NCBI GenBank assembly: GCA_013153895.1
Contig: JAADDN010000168.1
Location: 1-64,000, forward strand
Origin: Thermoproteota archaeon
GTDB lineage: Archaea > Thermoproteota > Thermoprotei > Thermoproteales > Thermocladiaceae
Direction of reading: 5' to 3'
DNA: 64,000 bases
Shown here: positions 62,489 through 64,000 of the stretch, piece by piece
Layout of the letters: each line of letters starts with the position of its first letter
Position numbering within the stretch: the stretch's first letter is position 1
Program-made: the position numbers and the translations under genes
Notes under the pieces: model-generated
Database searches by the model: none
Told to the model about the DNA's origin: nothing
Seen by the model: only the letters and a program-made list of their open reading frames with translations

Positions 62489-63952
62489 ATGTTCGAGCTT
62501 GATGGAAAGAGGGTAAGACCTGAACGTAGACGGATGTTTAAAACTCATCTTAAAGCGTTAATCCTTATTCTTATTGTTATGATCTGTATATCAATGTTCT
62601 TATTATATCATTATGGTATAACAATGACATTATCAAACGTTGATCCCTGGGTAGTACGCAGCGTGCTATCAGGTGAGAACACTCCTGTATGGGTATACAC
62701 GTGGATAGGGGCTAAACTGCCGAAGGACTTTATAGTATGGAGGTTCGATACTTTTGAGATAGCTGTAGGATATGTACATAGTTTATCAACATTGGAGTAT
62801 CTTTCAAAACATAGCTGGTATGTTGGAGGACTAGACTACTATATTATCGCGCCTCCTAGAATGCCAGTATACTTTCCTAGGAGCGATGCATTGAATGCTT
62901 CTAGAGTGAACTATCTCGTAAAGATTCATAATCCATATATGGTATATAACGGTACTAATGTTACCATAGCTATTCTAGATACAGGAATAGACTATCTTCT
63001 CCCAGTATTCTACACTAACTGTCATGTATCTACAAAATATAGTCATATAATTGCAATGGTGAGCTTTGTGGATGGTGGCAGAGTATATATATGGAGTAGA
63101 AAGTACTGGCTAGAGGGAAAGAACATGTCATTAACAGAATTATATAGTTGGGAACAGTCAATATATTCTGTATACGGTGTATATCCATTCATGGACATTG
63201 TAGGACATGGAACCGCTGTAGCATCAGTAATCGTTGGACAGCCATGTTACTATCATGGTTTCAGCGGTGTAGCTCCAGGTGCTAGGATAGTAATGTTGAA
63301 GGTCTTTCCAGACAAGTCAACTACAAGTATCATAATACTGATAGAGGCATTGCACTGGCTCTACTTTCACTATAAGGAGTATCATATAAAGATAGTTAGC
63401 ATGAGCTTGAACGCTTTCACACCAAGCTTCGGAACTTTTTCAGATCCAATAAACATTATTCTTCAACATCTAGCAGAGAAGGGGCTCATAATCCTAGTAG
63501 CCTCAGGAAACGAGGGAAACTTTCCAGGAAGCCTAGACTCTATAGGAAATGCTCCTAATGTATATCTTGTAGGTGCTTGGGATCCTATCCACTGGAAGAT
63601 CGCGTACTTCACCTCTATGCCTACAGTTGGGCAGCATCCTATTAACTTTCTAGGAGATGGTTACATGGTGTGGAGTGTTGTTCCTAATAGTAGCATGATA
63701 TTTAGAGCGGTAAGCGAGTATGTTCCATATCTGATAATGGATAAGAAACATGGAATGGTCCTTCTCTCAGGAACATCTCTTGCAACTCCTGCTGTTGCTG
63801 GAGTAGTAGCAGACTGGTATCAGTGGTATCTAGAACATTATCATCGTGCTTCTGCTCCTGAGACACTTGTCAGGATAATATGCTCGAGAGGGTACATTAC
63901 TGGGAGAATACCGCTAATAGTTACATGTGGTCTTGTGAGAGCGCCTAAATAG
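62489..63952 (+). CDS. Membrane-anchored subtilisin-like serine protease
   Basis: 487 aa. Catalytic residues of the S8 family are visible: D164 (AILDTGID), H240 (GHGTAVA), N341 (ASGNEGN) and S430 (LLSGTSLATPA). A transmembrane helix (about 21-44) makes it a type II membrane protein with the protease outside. The N-terminal cytoplasmic segment is MFELDGKRVRPERRRMFKTH, which holds both an MFELD start and an RRRMFK motif like the tails of the other membrane proteins, here on the same side of the membrane but at the opposite end of the chain. Residues 45-140 form a short pro-like or linker domain. It may process the large surface proteins. Confidence 0.85.
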   Translation: MFELDGKRVRPERRRMFKTHLKALILILIVMICISMFLLYHYGITMTLSNVDPWVVRSVLSGENTPVWVYTWIGAKLPKDFIVWRFDTFEIAVGYVHSLSTLEYLSKHSWYVGGLDYYIIAPPRMPVYFPRSDALNASRVNYLVKIHNPYMVYNGTNVTIAILDTGIDYLLPVFYTNCHVSTKYSHIIAMVSFVDGGRVYIWSRKYWLEGKNMSLTELYSWEQSIYSVYGVYPFMDIVGHGTAVASVIVGQPCYYHGFSGVAPGARIVMLKVFPDKSTTSIIILIEALHWLYFHYKEYHIKIVSMSLNAFTPSFGTFSDPINIILQHLAEKGLIILVASGNEGNFPGSLDSIGNAPNVYLVGAWDPIHWKIAYFTSMPTVGQHPINFLGDGYMVWSVVPNSSMIFRAVSEYVPYLIMDKKHGMVLLSGTSLATPAVAGVVADWYQWYLEHYHRASAPETLVRIICSRGYITGRIPLIVTCGLVRAPK

Positions 63953-64000
63953 GTCCTATAGATATTATACCTATGCTAATGATAGACTACTCTACTAGGA

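Overview
The window looks like part of a large mobile element of a hyperthermophilic archaeon, most likely a crenarchaeal virus or virus-like plasmid. The DNA is AT-rich. Coding favours AGA/AGG for Arg and ATA for Ile. Many genes have a TATA-like box about 26 nt before the start codon and no Shine-Dalgarno sequence, which fits leaderless archaeal transcripts. The element encodes its own TFB, a primase-polymerase, Fe-S helicases, a Hjc-like resolvase, a RecA-fold ATPase, a Cas4-like nuclease and a dUTPase-like protein. There is no ribosomal or core metabolic gene, and about half of the genes are unrecognisable. No capsid, terminase or integrase gene was recognised, so 'virus' is an inference.

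Layout. 1-5 kb (minus strand): a MoxR AAA+ ATPase, a vWA protein with a long acidic region, a GC-rich structured RNA, and a TROVE/Ro60-like protein. 5-9 kb: small unknown genes and a Cas4-like nuclease. 9-24.5 kb: three large secreted proteins with one C-terminal membrane anchor each (852, 2298 and 881 aa), a FUN14-like membrane protein, and the RecA-like and Hjc-like genes. 24.5-28.6 kb: a tight seven-gene unknown operon followed by TFB. 29-35.5 kb: helicases, an OB-fold-like acidic protein and the PrimPol/helicase pair. 35.5-39.2 kb: a gene-poor region with iteron-like repeats and an abrupt switch from A/C-rich to G/T-rich on the plus strand, with a ribbon-helix-helix gene at the switch; this is the best candidate replication origin. 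39.2-41.4 kb: dUTPase, a second RHH protein, and a three-gene Csx3/Crn3-like ring-nuclease cluster. 41.4-45.3 kb: a CCA-adding enzyme, a radical SAM protein and an RNA-ligase-like nucleotidyltransferase. 45-57 kb: unknown genes, a Ski2-like helicase, small membrane proteins, a DUF1257/DUF2997 pair and a transglutaminase-fold protein whose nucleophile is replaced by Ser. 57-64 kb: a duplicated pair of unknown genes and a membrane-anchored subtilisin-like protease.

Three observations stand out. (1) A short basic-aromatic tail (Arg-rich, then MFKLE or a variant) recurs at the predicted cytoplasmic end of several otherwise unrelated membrane proteins and on one soluble Csx3-like protein; it may be an address tag, for example for particle assembly or packaging. 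(2) A possible split ring nuclease: one Csx3-like protein keeps the SGRGP loop and lacks the catalytic residues, its neighbour shows the reverse, and the ATPase that is often fused to Csx3 is encoded beside them. (3) The MoxR / acidic vWA / structured RNA / Ro60-like locus, which may be an archaeal Ro-Y-RNA-like particle coupled to a MoxR remodelling ATPase.

Taken together the genes suggest an element that replicates with its own primase and helicases, reprograms transcription with TFB, makes large surface proteins and a protease, and may counter type III CRISPR signalling and tRNA damage. All function assignments come from motifs read by eye.
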